Of a stretch of DNA of 64,000 nt, positions 1 through 11,465 are shown in pieces (within the stretch, counting starts at the first letter, position 1; the number at the start of each line of letters is the position of its first letter). The stretch spans positions 248,001 through 312,000 of the forward strand of contig OZ017769.1 in assembly GCA_963969345.1 (NCBI GenBank), read 5' to 3'. The position numbers were made by a program, and so were the translations under genes. Below the pieces are notes generated by a model. The model ran no database searches and was not told the DNA's origin. It worked only from the letters and a program-made list of their open reading frames with translations. Source of the stretch: Turbatrix aceti (Eukaryota; Nematoda; Chromadorea; Rhabditida; Panagrolaimidae).

Positions 1-18
1 AATTGAGGACAGACTTAC

Positions 19-1499
19 CGCAGACAACAAACTTTGGTTGCGAGTGCAAATCGCGCCGTGCCAGCACACCGACATAAGGCTTTTCAGGACTGCTGAATGT
101 GATGCCTTGGAAAACGCCTTCTTCTGAAAAAATACAATTTATTTTGATCAAAAACGCGCCTTAAAAAACCTACCGCTATCACCCAACGGCAAAAAGCGCT
201 TCTCGTTTCCGATAACTTCATAAACCTTACAAAATCCACCATCGATTTCATTAAACTCACAGACTATATCCGCTTGTTGCCAGATATCTTTGGGTGGCGG
301 TCTTGTAAAGTCGATAGATAAAAAGTCGATAAGTGTGCACGCGTCGTCGATAGAAGATTCCTGGGAAGCGACGTTGTCTCCGGCAACCGAGCCCCATTGA
401 GACGCGCCAAGAAAACCTGGCTTTTCAGACATGATAACGGAGCGAGTTCCAGACTTAGGCTCAACGTTGACAGGCAGCACAATTGGCTGGTAGGGTACCG
501 GCGAAATCGAGCTCACCCTGCTGAAGCTCGCGGTCGGTATCAGAGGAATCAAAGGCTGTAAAGTCGTCGAAGGTCCCGGTGACATCGACGACAACTTCGG
601 GCGTGATTGCTGCGATGATTCAGGAGGAAGCGGAGAACCACAAACCTTTGGTGGGCCAGCAATCTTTCGTCCCGAATCCACAATTTCAAAAGTGTTGGGA
701 CGGTCCATAATCAAAGCCCCGACAGTTGCGGCTAGGATGGGATCCGGAGCATCAAAAACCTTCAGCTTCGGCCAGAGTTTTTCAATCGGAGCGACCTTAT
801 TGGGCGAGTTTGTAACGACAACAACGATTTCAACAGCAGGATTCGCACGATAAGGATGAAGATTGTTTCCATTTGGGTTCTCCGTCGAGATGCATCCATA
901 AATGCAGAGACGATTCGCCTTCTTTGTACCTCGCAGCAAATAACAGTGGTACCACTCGTTGACGCTGATAACCACAACAATATCCTTGGCAGCCGGAGGA
1001 ATTTTCATCTGATTCAGAGCAAACGACATCAGCGCTTGTTCCGTGAAATAGGTTGATTGAAATCCAAGAGACTTTTTTGAACTAAGGCTCGGCGACACAG
1101 CAACCATTGTACAAAGGTACGAAACACAGATTTTCTCGTCTGAAATGCAATAACACGGCAAAAATTTTAAAACATTTTTGCCTAAAAATAACTCACTTGG
1201 ACGGCAAGGTACCTTCACAATAGAGCCGGTATAGCTGGTAAGGTAGAACGACTCATTTTCGTAGTACGCCAACCTCGGTGAACCTGTCAGATCGCATTTA
1301 ACGGGCACGTGTTGACCCACCACCTTAACATACTCAACGATGGGTTTTGGAGGAGCCGTCGTCGTCATAAGCAGTCCTCCAGAAATAAAAGCGTCACGCC
1401 GCGATGAAATGTGAGGAAACGTGACGTTGGGTAGGTTATGCTCAAAAATATTCTGGTCGTTTGGTGTCAGGGTTCCAATGACAACAAAGTCTTCGGCTT
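19..1499 (-). CDS. Unknown protein A (partial), first of three apparent paralogues
   Basis: Not recognised. Minus-strand exons read 1499-1197, 1139-174 and 123-19; the last ends in a GTAAGT donor, so the 3' end lies beyond the left edge. The 57-nt and 50-nt introns have clean donors and TTTCAG acceptors. The first coding exon is unresolved: the acceptor at 1500-1501 needs a phase-1 donor upstream, and only a two-codon candidate (ATGAAAG, near 1706) was found. The product shows two strand-helix modules, one near its start (FVVIGTLTPNDQNIF) and one later (EIVVVVTNSPNKV, ending AATVGALIM). These match modules at equivalent places in the two neighbouring genes. A Ser/Pro-rich linker and a beta-rich C-terminal part follow. 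By eye, the second module resembles the end of the Hsp70 nucleotide-binding domain, but no phosphate-binding motif is visible, so this is only a hypothesis. Confidence 0.6.
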
Positions 1500-1774
1500 C
1501 TGAAAAAAAATTCAGTAAAAGAAAAACGAACATTTTTAAAGTAAAGCAAAATGAAATAGAAAATGATGAAAAAGAAACGGAGGAGAACAAACAAAGTCAA
1601 CGATACTGATATCAAGTAACGATAGAACTTCGATATAACGACAGTTACCATAAGCATAGAACGTTACTCTGTCTTCTCAATAACAAACGCCGAAATATCG
1701 TTACCTTTCATCCCTTTTCTACTTTTTTTTGTACAAAAAATGTTTTTATGACCCTTCTTGCCATAAATTCATTG

Positions 1775-3469
1775 TTATTTTTTCATCAGCTTTGTACTAA
1801 AAAATGTATTTATACATGTCCTACCTGCTCTGAATTGAAGAATGTCTGCGACAACGCTATCGGTAGTGGTGATTTTAAAAATTTTATCATGGAGCACCCC
1901 ATCCGGCCAAGACGTAGCAACAACAAGCTTGCATGTTGAAGGGGTAACAATGCAAACTGCGTGTTTGAAAAATCGCTTATCAGCTTTGGCAAAGCCATAC
2001 GCAAACAGTCCATCATCTTCCTTGATAAAGCCAACGTTTGGTATTCCTTTTGAGGCAGCAAAATTTTGAAAATCAGGCGACGGAAATTTGGTATCAATTA
2101 GGATGATATTGAGCATGACAGTATTGTAATTTACAACAATTTTCAAAATTTGAGCAGCTGTTTCTTTCGTTGTGTTGTCAAAAAATCGAACTGAAAAATA
2201 AATATGACACAATTAACTCCAAATTATACTTTTTCTTTACTCACGTGAGGGACATTTCACGGTAAATACAGCATCTGGATTGTTTTCAGCCTTGAAATTG
2301 ATGACCTCCTCTCCCAGGTGATAACACGCTACCGTATGACGAAATCCAATTATTTGAAAGTCAAAAAACGGTGAAAGTTTTTCCAAATTGAATTTCAAAA
2401 CTCCCTTTGGATACGGACACTTAAGTACAGCAAGGGGGCATCGATCACGATCCGAAACCTCTCGTTCGTCTTCGCTCCTAATAACAATGTCGTTTGAAGG
2501 AACGTCCAGCAACCATTGATCCTCGATCGGCGGCAATTTAGGCACTCCACTCTTGTACAAAGAAATGGGATCCACGTCATTTGATTTCGCCGTCAAGTAG
2601 ACCAGACGAGGCATTTTTACCACCTTGACGGCTTCTTCCTGGTAAAGATAGTGCGCGTACGCAGCGGCTCCGTCCAAAACCATGGATATATAGTCGAGGT
2701 ATCTGATCTTGTGTGTTGCCTCGCTGGCAATCTTGCTAATCAAAGTGTCAAAGTTATGGTGGATGTAAATAATGTCCTGTGGAAGGTTTTTCTGTAAAAA
2801 TTAGGGTTTTAGGGTCTGCATTTTCATGAACTTTTGTGTAACAATCACAAATTTACACAAAAGAGCGCAAAGCTAACCTTTTTACGTCTGTCAAGAAAAA
2901 CAACGACATCCTCAAGCCCCTTATTGATGCCGGTAGTTTGAATATTGAGCACACCTCCTTTAGGGCCACCGTACGCAAAGTAATAATCGTAAACAATGCC
3001 TAAATTTGTTTGGTTTCCAATCAAAAAAACCATGCATCCAAAAAGTACCTGATTTCTGTTTGATACCAACAACCACTAGACAAGCCGTGGGAACTCTGTT
3101 GAAGGATTGCTGGAATTCGAAAAACGCGTAATGAACAATGGCAACGCTTGGAAGCAGGAAGTGTACAAAATCTGAAGGACAGTCGCTGAGAAACGTGTCG
3201 GCCTTCTCGGCAGCACCCATGGGCAATCCGACAATCACGATGGCCATGGCGGTATCACGCCATTTTTTGACCTTTGCAACATCTGAAATAATAAAATACC
3301 TTTTTTTAGGTCAAAAGCTAGCAAAAATTGTCGCATTACCTGTTTTATCAGAAATCGCATCATCTTTTTTGCAATTTGGGCCAACGTAGTGAAAAGTAGT
3401 AAAATCAGTTGTACAACACAAAACCCGGGAATCCGAGGTGACGTACCGAACAACGGAGCCGATGGACAT
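1775..3469 (-). CDS. Unknown protein B, 482 aa, paralogue-like neighbour
   Basis: Not recognised. Five exons: 3469-3340, 3282-3049, 2999-2878, 2791-2245 and 2190-1775. Phases agree at every junction and the sum is exactly 483 codons, which supports the model. The start chosen is the ATG at 3469, because the same frame meets a stop further upstream; a short extra 5' exon is possible. The protein begins MSIGSVVRYV, then has a strand-helix module (AMAIVIVGLPMGAAEKADTF), a second hydrophobic strand (ACLVVVGIKQK) and a later module ending in DGAAAYAHYLY. These occur in the same order in the other two left-edge genes. The pattern recalls the VPAYF, EPTAAA and DEAVAYGAA segments of Hsp70, but the glycine-rich phosphate loops are absent. 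The C-terminal 200 residues look beta-rich. Function is unknown; ATPase activity seems unlikely from the sequence. Confidence 0.65.
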
Positions 3470-4054
3470 GGCAGCAGGAGTACTCGACAAATCGACCAGT
3501 TTTCATCCAATAGATATTATCCTGTAGTGGCAGAACATTCGAGCAATCACTGCACAACGCTTTCCACGCGTCACAATACAAACAGAGGACGAAGTGATAG
3601 CGCTGCACAAGCAAGGCCAATATGGTCGAAAATAAAGTCGAGCGCAAACATCGCTGTTGTTTTGTTACATTTTGCCAAGATCTTGCGTTCGTTTGGAAAA
3701 CAATTTTTCAATTTTAAAACAAATAAAAAAACGTTAACGTTGAATTCAATTGTGTGTTTTTACGATACTGGTTACTATTTCGTGTTAGCTAACCTAATAA
3801 GTGTTTGTGACCAGTTTTTATTTTCATGCGCTTTATTTTTTCAGCTGAAATGAGTTCCATGTGCACATCATGTGTGCGTCACACGGTGCATCAGCGAACG
3901 AACGCAGATGTTTGTCCGATGCAGTTTGTTGCGTTCCCATACCTATAGGCTGATCGACGTTATCACCTCTGTCGTCATTTTCAGTTGATGCCTGATCCTC
4001 TTTCGCATACAAGCTGCTCTTTTGTTGCCATTATTGCGTATCGGCGTCATCAAA

Positions 4055-6141
4055 ATGGATTTCCTCCAGCACGCTTGCGTCCTGTACGATGAGGGGCGGA
4101 TTGACTTGGAGAACTATCCGCTCCCCATTTATGCGTTCAGCATAGGTTCTTTTTGTTCTTTTTTTTAGACTAACAGTTGTGAATTTTCAGATGAGGCAAT
4201 TGAAGACCTTCGGCGCTTCAAAGTCGGCAAGTGCATCGTTGTCGGATACACTGAGACCTCGGAAGTAAAGAAGATCGTTTCCGAGTTTGGAAAAAACGCG
4301 CTTTTTCTTTCGGTGGCCGAAGCTACTGCGATCCGAAGCCTGTCGGATGTCCAACATGACAGACGATGCGCACACAAGGTGCAAACTAACCACTGCGGAG
4401 TCACCGTCATCGTCGGAGAAGGTGAATACTATTACGTTTTCACTTTTCGTCATCTCCAGCCGGATAACGTGGATTACACGTCGCGACTCATGCATCAGGG
4501 AACCCTGCCGGATGCCAACTTCTCTGACAACGTCGTCTTTCATTCGACAGGTTGGTGAACAACATCGAACATGCCCACATTTTGTACTTTTTTCAGAAAA
4601 AATGATTTTTGTCGGCAAAGAATTCTTCCTGGATTACGCCTGGAGGATGACAAAGCTCGACGCGTGCGACTACGTTGACCACAAAAACAACTGGGACTTT
4701 GTGAGAGATGGAGCGTTCCTGAAGGCCCAGAACCTCTGGCCGTATTCCTCGCTGCGCAAAGCCCCCCAGCCGACATTCGTCGACAAAACCGGGGAAGAAG
4801 AAGAGCATTTCGACCACCGTGCTGCTGAGGATAACGTTTTGGCTATCGAACGCGTCGTTTCTCGCGCTGCTGAGCTATCGCTCGAAACTGAAACTGACCC
4901 GCAGTCTCAACCGGTGAACTCCCGTTCCACTTATAATGCTGGCGTGGTTTCTTTCTCCTCTTCGTCATCAACTATTTCGAAAGCCATAGGTGTCCTGGTT
5001 CATGTTTCCGGTCGCGATTACGTCCGCTTCCTCGACGCCGAATCCTGCACTTGGGAAAAGCGCAGTGAGTGTTTATTTTAATTCTTGACTAGACCCATTT
5101 TTATTTTTTATTTATTTCTGATCTGCCACCTAAAAAACCTGAAAAAAATTTATGGACCAACAAAATACTTGATCCGTCTATAATGTTTCATAAACTTTTC
5201 TGTTCATTGCCACTTTAATTGCCAAATTGAAATCATTGTTTGAAAATTTGCTCAAATGAATACAACTTTTTTCTCAAACACAATACCGATATTCCCGCTT
5301 GATTTTTGTCCTTAACCATCTCGTTCAAGTACAAAATTGTTATTCTCAATCTTCTGGTTCAATAGCAAAGCGGAGGATGAAATGCATTTGTTTGGCAAAT
5401 ATTGATTTGAACGAATGAAATTTTTCTGTTCAAGACTATTAAAAAATACTGTATCTGCTCGCAAAATCGGTGATTTTTTACCCCCTTCCCCCCTTACATC
5501 ATCGATTTTCACCTTAAAGTAGGAAAAATCCATTCTTTTTTTTACCTTATAGAAATCACCTACTTTCTGGACGAACTCTAATCAGTATCGTATGGTAAAA
5601 ATTAAAAGAATTTCAAATTTTAGGCTTTGATGAGATTCCTTCTCTTCGTGGAAAAGTCAGCAACGCTCTCATGCTGAACTTCAACATAGATGAGGGCATC
5701 TATCAAATCATAAACATGATCGTCAACCGTCCAAACATTTTTTTTGTGACGTCTACGGGGAGCAAGCTGACCAACTTTTTATCGAGCGAATCTGCCCCAA
5801 CCAATCCAGCGGATTACATCTATGCCATAGAAGAAAACAATGGCAAATTCCTCATTGCCACGCTCGAAGGAGTCGAGAACTCCTACAAGATTCACCCCAT
5901 CGCGAATTCTGTTGAAGCGCGACGCATCGGCGCTGACATACGCATCACCTGTGGTCACGTGTCGTTGCCTCTCATCTTGCTGAGCTACGCCAGTGGCAGC
6001 ATTGAGTCGCAGACGCATGACAATGGATTCGTCACTGGAAGCTTTGCTGTCCAGATGACTCAAACAGATGACCGGAAAGGCATTTGTCATCTTGCCAACA
6101 CGCTTTGCGGCACGGAAAACGCATGCGTCGCTTTTCTGTAA
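4055..6141 (+). CDS. Unknown protein C, 478 aa, paralogue-like neighbour
   Basis: Not recognised. Four exons: 4055-4145, 4191-4550, 4597-5064 and 5624-6141, with phase-1 introns throughout; the sum is 479 codons. Its length is almost that of protein B (482 aa). It starts MDFLQHACVLYDEG, then has a strand-helix module (KCIVVGYTETSEVKK), an SVAEATAIRSL segment and a strand (GVTVIVGEGEYYYVF). The later module runs from KMIFVGKEF to RDGAFLKAQNLW, matching proteins A and B in order and spacing. A Ser-rich linker near residues 230-270 leads to a beta-rich C-terminal domain. It lies about 590 bp from protein B in divergent orientation, so the two may share a promoter. The third intron is 559 nt, long for this region. 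A diverged Hsp70/actin-like fold is the best guess and is weakly supported. Confidence 0.65.
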
Positions 6142-6510
6142 TTTTGTCATCTGTTTTGCCGTCGATTTCGGGTGTAACAATTTTTATTTTCAGAAATTGG
6201 ATATTATGAAAATAAAAATTGTTTTAACAATGCGGATTTGAAAACACTCATTTTCACTGTTTTCGTGTCGAAGTTGTAAATTTTATGGCGTCGCATGAAA
6301 ATTTGCAACCCTCGACCCCAGTCTGATTCGTCTGACCTGTGCGTGTGGCGTGTGATTTCAATCGACACAACTCACGAACAACAGTGTTGCGAGTTCAACC
6401 TGTACCGTGGTGTGTCAGTATCACCTACTGCTCTCCATTTCTCTCATTTTCCCTTTTTCTCCTGCCCGCCCGGCTTCCTCCTCGGCGCGACAAATCATCT
6501 GTGAGGCAGT
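6142..6510. other. Intergenic spacer with poly(A) signal of protein C gene
   Basis: No coding sequence is convincing here. A poly(A) signal AATAAA lies at 6211-6216, about 70 nt after the stop of the upstream gene. The second half is a pyrimidine-rich stretch leading to the start of the membrane-protein gene at 6511; a possible AG acceptor (GAGGCAG) lies 1-7 nt before that ATG. Confidence 0.5.
6211..6216 (+). terminator. Poly(A) signal of protein C gene
   Basis: Canonical AATAAA, 70 nt downstream of the stop codon at 6141. Confidence 0.6.
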
Positions 6511-7400
6511 ATGTGGAGATTCGCCTCGCTCAAACTCATCGAAGTTGTTCTCCTCGTTACATGTATTACCCTTCTCTTTGTCACCGGCCCTCTCTGCAGC
6601 TATGGTGTCGGAATGCCGAATGGACCACCCGTCAAGGGCGCCATTCTTGCCGAGGACAACAATACCGTTGCCTACGATGTCGGGGATTCGATGGGGGAAC
6701 TGAATGACGAAGAGAGTCTCGAGCAACGCGTCCTGCTCGTGCACAAGGTCCAAAAGAGGTCACTGCTGGAGCACCTCTGCTCAGGGGCGTACACCTGGCC
6801 GTGCAGCGGTCTTCTGGCCAACTCGAGCGATGAACGGCACCTCACCGGATTCTACAGCTGTGTGAAAGTTGGTCAAATTTACCAAACAAAAAAACGTTTC
6901 ACCTGTATTTTTTTCAGGTGAGCCTGCTGGACTCGCGCGGGATGCTGGGCGAAGACGTGCCCCCTCACCAGCGGGTCATCGGCCTCCGTTGGTGGGCAAT
7001 TACCATGCTGCTCATCAACTTTGTCCTCGTCACGTATTACATGATCGTCAACACGATGCACCGCATCCCGTGCAGCGCGGTGGCCAGTCGGACTACGCAC
7101 GCCATCAGCTTTGTGCTCTGGACCCTGTCGGCCACCGTCATCATGATTCTGCACTGCGGATGGTCCAACTTCTTCGCCTACGAGAAGCCAGAGCCCGTCT
7201 TTCCAACCAACTGGATCGTCTTCCTGGCATTCGCCTTGCTGGCGCTGATTTTGCTGGGCGCGGAGATCGTCTCGCCTCCTGCTCATGATTTCGGGGATTC
7301 CAAGCCCATGGGCTACGCTCCGGCTCCGACGAATGAGACCGAATACATCAATTCGATTATTCGTCAGCTGGAGGATCAGAATCAGGCTTCCGAGCCCTGA
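6511..7400 (+). CDS. Four-pass membrane protein, 279 aa, unknown
   Basis: Two exons, 6511-6867 and 6918-7400, joined by a 50-nt phase-0 intron with a TTTTTTTCAG acceptor. Four hydrophobic segments are visible: near residues 8-28 (LIEVVLLVTCITLLFVTG), then WWAITMLLINFVLVTYY, ISFVLWTLSATVIMILHCGW and WIVFLAFALLALILLGAEI. A large first loop of about 110 residues contains cysteines (LCSGAYTWPCSG) and is probably extracellular or lumenal. The C-terminal tail is acidic and ends QLEDQNQASEP. The topology fits a tetraspan protein of the MARVEL or claudin type, but the claudin W-GLW-C-C signature is not seen and no family is assigned. A poly(A) signal follows at 7434-7439. The unrelated-looking gene at 26.4-27.5 kb has similar topology. 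Confidence 0.8.
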
Positions 7401-7433
7401 GTTGGCGATTTCATAGCTTGGACTCTGTGATTG

Positions 7434-7439
7434 AATAAA
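7434..7439 (+). terminator. Poly(A) signal of the four-pass membrane protein gene
   Basis: Canonical AATAAA, 34 nt after the stop codon at 7400. Confidence 0.65.
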
Positions 7440-7701
7440 TTTTGACTGGATAAACGCCAAGGGGCAGGTAAATTGTGTAAATGTGATTTTCAATCAATTT
7501 TTTGTTCAAAAGCATCTCAAGGATTTAGTTGAAGAAGCCCCGGAAAATAGTATTTCCCTGTGTTTATTTTGTGTCTGTCAGAGATGAGACCGACGATGTG
7601 CTTTGAAGGAGCCGCTCGGCCAGGCCAGGTGGCTGCGCATGCGCGGGTTTTTCTCTTCCGCCTCCCCTCAAGCAGACGACCGACAACGACGACGACGAAA
7701 G

Positions 7702-8390
7702 ATGTTGTGGCGAAACAAATTCCTGGCTACTATTTTTGTTTTTGCAACGTCTTCTACGGCTAGAAGGGCATCAACAGCAGCAGCTGCGGCCACAAGTCGT
7801 CGTCCAAGTAGCCATCGTCGAGGCCAGAGAATACGAGATGCAAGTCTGCGAACGGTCATGTCTGGTTGCCAGTACAAGAATCTCCTCAAAGCAGCCCAGT
7901 ACGACCTGTCAAAGCACCATGACCGACTTGACCCTGTCGTAAGCAACAGATCTCCAGACGACGCATCTTCTATGAACAACGAACCCATCAAAAGCCAGCC
8001 AAGTGTTGCCCCAACGAAAAAGCTCTCCAAAGCTCAGATAAATTACACAGCCTGGGAGATGCAGCTTTCTCAGCGAAATCGAGTCCGATAAATTGTTTTG
8101 ACGCTAAAAACTAAAATTATAATTTGCAGAACCAAATAGTAGACCTCTTGAAGCGGGACTACCGGGGAAACGCGTGCACGCGATGCGCCGCTGCCCGGGT
8201 GGCCGGGAGCGTGCCCCCAAACGTTTTCTATGCCTGGTCGTGGTACAACACTCTTCTGGCCAGCACTATGCCCATGACCGACATTCTCCGCTCCCTGGAG
8301 AACATGGACTACTCCGCGTGGACGCTGACCGAGTTTGACCTCTTCGATCGACTCATCACGACTCAGATGACGTTCAACCTTATTACTTGA
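7702..8390 (+). CDS. Small protein, possibly secreted, 213 aa, unknown
   Basis: Not recognised. Two exons, 7702-8082 and 8130-8390, phase 0. The donor (GTCCGA) is weak, the acceptor (TTTGCAG) good. The ATG at 7702 was chosen because it opens a signal-peptide-like stretch (MLWRNKFLATIFVFATSS); an upstream in-frame ATG at 7603 would bury it behind 33 basic and polar residues. The middle is low complexity (Ala, Arg, Ser). The second exon is better ordered, with a CTRC pair and a Trp/Tyr-rich segment (NVFYAWSWYNTLLA), ending in repeated Leu/Phe/Asp residues. The gene converges on UTP14, with only 63 nt between the two stop codons. The second exon is more convincing than the first, so the start could be wrong or the true gene could begin elsewhere. 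Confidence 0.55.
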
Positions 8391-8421
8391 CACTTTTTTT
8401 GGGTTTTCCTGATAAAAAATG

Positions 8422-8427
8422 AATAAA
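8422..8427 (+). terminator. Poly(A) signal of the small protein gene
   Basis: AATAAA, 32 nt after the stop codon at 8390 and inside the 63-nt gap to the convergent UTP14 gene, so the two 3' UTRs probably overlap. Confidence 0.55.
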
Positions 8428-8453
8428 AATCAACAAACAACAGCTCCAAAGGT

Positions 8454-10924
8454 TCATTCCTCGTCGTCATCGTCTTCGGCATCTCTGCCCCGCTGGAGAG
8501 CGCGATGCTCGTCGAGAGCAGCCTTGGACATCGGGCGAATGATCCTGCCGGCTGGAGCAATGATCTCCGGCTGCGTGAGAGCCTCTGTCTGATGAACCAG
8601 GTTCCAATCACGGCCGATGGGTTGACGAATGACGGCTTCAAAGTTTGAAGCCGAGTTGTAGGGATAGGGCACGGATTGAGGCTGAATTTTCGTAATGGGA
8701 TTCTCGATGTTCTCCTTTATGATGACGTGGGCGAGCTTCGTGTCCCTTCGAGCCTTTTTCTTCGCCTCTGACTTCCTAGAAACAAATATACTCCAAAGCC
8801 AGAAGGGTTCAAAAAACGAACTTTTTCCTATCCGCCTTGGTTTCCTGATCGTCAAAGCCAGGCCCAGTCCACGAGCCCCAGCCCCTCTGCGTGATATCGA
8901 TTTCTTCGAGGAAGGGATCCTCGTCATCGGCGACCCTGTTCTTCTGCGTCTCAAAATCCTCGACAACATCATCGTCGGCAAAAGCTTCGGCCAGGATGTT
9001 GTCACGATCGATGTCTTGGTCCTCAGCTTCACCGAGGGCCGCTTCAAGGTCAGCTGGCATGTCTGAATTCGCTTCACCGCCACTTGTGGCCTAAAAACCA
9101 TCTTTCGTAAAATTTTTTTTAAACAAACAAACCTGAAGGAAAGTTCTGAGATCGATTCCTGGGGCCTCAGCAGGAGCATCGGTTTTTTTGGGAGCAAGCT
9201 GCTTCTTAGCCTTCTTCTTTCCGGGTTTGCCAGGGCCTTTGGCTTCGTCACTGTCGCTGTCACAGATTTTCTTGGCCTTTCTCTTGGCCGTCTTCTTGAA
9301 GGGTTCAATGGCATCGGTAGACAGTCGCTTTTCAACCTCGCCGAAGAGATCTTCAATTCTCAAGTCATCAATGTTGACATTTGTCGCCTTCCGTTCGGGA
9401 TTTTTCTTCCTGGGCGATACTTTCTTTTCCTCTCCCTGCGATGCGTTCACCAATGTTCCTAAAAATTTCAAAATACATAAAAACGCCCAAAAAGGGGTTA
9501 AAAACTCACCAGCAGCCAGATCAGCAACGACTTCAAAGTCTCTCCCAAATCCATTGTCGGTCGGCACTTCAAATTCTGGCTCTGGCATTTTGGCAAGCTC
9601 AATCGGTTTTCCCGCCCTGCGCTTAGCAAAATCATCCTCAGAAATGACAGTTGCGTTCTGGGCAGCAGCCTTGGCTTTCTTCTTCCTCGCAACCGCGTCC
9701 TTGAGCCATGGATTAGTCTCCGCGTTGCCAATTGTCCTTTCATCTGCCTTGCCTGGTTCCGTAGCATCGTCGGCGGCAAGTTGTAGTATTTCCTCGAGTC
9801 CCAGAGCCTTGGAGTCTTCAACTTCGTCGTCAGAATCATCAGACGAGTCCTCCAAGCCGCGAGTTCGACGTCCAACCTTCTGTTTGAGCTCCCTTCCAAA
9901 GCTGAGGTGATCCTCGAGGGTTTTCTCCACATTTGGATCCCTCGAAGCGTACTTGCGCAGGTCCTGGGCAAACTTGTTCTTCGTCCGGTGCCGGAGCACG
10001 GCTCTCTCATACGCCCGGTCGGTTTCGAGTTCCTTGAGCTTCTCAGCGGCAGCAACAGGGTCCTTGGCAAGAAGCTCTTCGAAGGCTTTGATGGCTTCCC
10101 GCCGCTGTTGTCGCTTCTTAATTCGGTGGTAAGCCTTGCTCTTGATTTTAGACTCACGGCGGTACTTGGCTTCACGGTAGCTGGTTAGACGTCGGATCGC
10201 CTGCAGCTTCTGGCAACGCTCGCGGGCTTCCTTCACGCTCATGGCCTTGATGATTTCGAGCTCAGCTTCGGTGTAGACGTCGTCGTTTTTGAGGACGTAC
10301 TTGCTAGTGCCAAGGATTTCTGCCATTTGCTTTTCCAGCTCTGTTTGGGGCTAAAAATAACAGATAAATGTAAACAAAACTAAACAAGATTTTCAATAAA
10401 TACCCACCTTGAAGGCCTTGACCTTATCCGCAGTTCTCTCGGGAAGCAACAAAGCACTTTCTTCGGGATTCAACGGATAAACCAACTGATCTGCGACTCG
10501 ATTCTCGTGAACGATTTCTCGCCATTGTGAGACCTCTTTTCTACAAAAAAACAGTAAAATAGCAGCCAAAAACAAAGGTGCAAAAAAACTTACGCGGTGT
10601 CCCGGTAGGCAACAGCGGCAGAAATACGTGTCTGCGCCTGTCGGTGGAGTGGCGTGTCGAGCACCTTGCCCTTCTTTTTCTTACCGACTTTCAGCTGCTT
10701 CTTCACAGCATCAAGATTCCTTAAAGGAAAAAATAAACCGATATAAACTATAAAAGAAGTTATAAAACCCACTTTTTAGACCTCAGGCCATTCAAAAGAT
10801 CGCTGACGACGTCGACCTTGACGCCAACGTTCTCAGTCGCCTTCTTAGCATTTCTGGATGGGCCAAGGTCGTCCCAGTCAACTTTCGACATATCCGGAAA
10901 AACATCGTCGACTGTATCCATCAT
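8454..10924 (-). CDS. UTP14: UTP14, U3 snoRNA-associated SSU processome protein, 722 aa
   Basis: Seven exons: 10924-10773, 10719-10594, 10540-10408, 10350-9510, 9458-9133, 9090-8822 and 8775-8454; phases agree and the sum is 723 codons. The family hallmark is KIKSKAYHRIKKRQQ at about residues 205-219, preceded by a charged helical segment. The C-terminus carries the conserved VPYPYNSASNFEAVIRQPIG stretch near residue 651 and an IIAPAGRIIRP segment. The middle is acidic and Lys-rich, as in other Utp14 proteins. In yeast, Utp14 sits in the small-subunit processome in the nucleolus and stimulates the helicase Dhr1 that removes U3 from pre-18S rRNA; the same role is inferred here. The start is one of two adjacent ATGs (10924 or 10921). 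A possible acceptor (GGTAG) lies about 25 nt upstream. Confidence 0.95.
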
Positions 10925-11465
10925 TGAGGATAAATCGTAACGCCTAATTCTACCAGAAAGCCAAAATGCGTCGCATGAAAACTTTTCGTCGCGAGAATCA
11001 AATGCGCAATCGCATCGACGATTTGTTGTGATCAGCGTTGTCGGGTAACCCGACCCGGAACCGTACCCGAAATTCCCGGGTTTCGGAGTTTCGGTTCCGG
11101 GTTTGGGGTCGGGTAACCCGAAACTCGGGTTTCGGGTCCCGACGAACATGAAAAAAGACACAAGTTTTCTCTTAAAAATATTGTATATGTACATTGAATT
11201 AAATAATGAATAGCACATAAAATTTGTGTTTTTTAACACAAAAAATTGATTTTTTGGGGTTGAATACTCGAAGTTTTTGGTTATTTTGGTTCCGGTCGGG
11301 TTACCCGAATTTTCGAGTACCCGACAACACTGGTTGTCATTCGATCGGATAACGATCGAAATAGGAGATTTTTTATTATTATTTTGTAGGCTCATTCATT
11401 TCAGCCAAAAAAGTCAGACGTATTCTGTTTTTATTCACTCAAGCAAAAATGAGTAATGTGAGCGA
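10925..11465. other. UTP14-LENG1 intergenic region, mostly a foldback repeat
   Basis: The spacer between LENG1 (ends 11466) and UTP14 (starts 10924) contains the inverted-repeat element at 11034-11331 described separately. A minus-strand open frame runs through the element into UTP14, but its translation is low complexity and is not treated as coding. Confidence 0.6.
11034..11331. mobile_element. Foldback element with terminal inverted repeats (copy 1)
   Basis: About 298 bp bounded by inverted ends reading AGCGTTGTCGGGTAACCCG on the left and the complement of AGTGTTGTCGGGTACTCG on the right, nearly identical over the first 13 bases. Inside each end are G-rich CGGGT/ACCCG motifs; the centre is A+T-rich (about 11145-11280). 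The same ends bound the 28207-28558 element. No open reading frame for a transposase is present, so it resembles a non-autonomous MITE or foldback element. A clear target-site duplication was not found. Confidence 0.6.

Noticed and set aside
9188..9910. 240-aa plus-strand ORF opposite UTP14
   Set aside because: Leu/Ser/Phe-rich antisense of Lys/Glu-rich UTP14 sequence.
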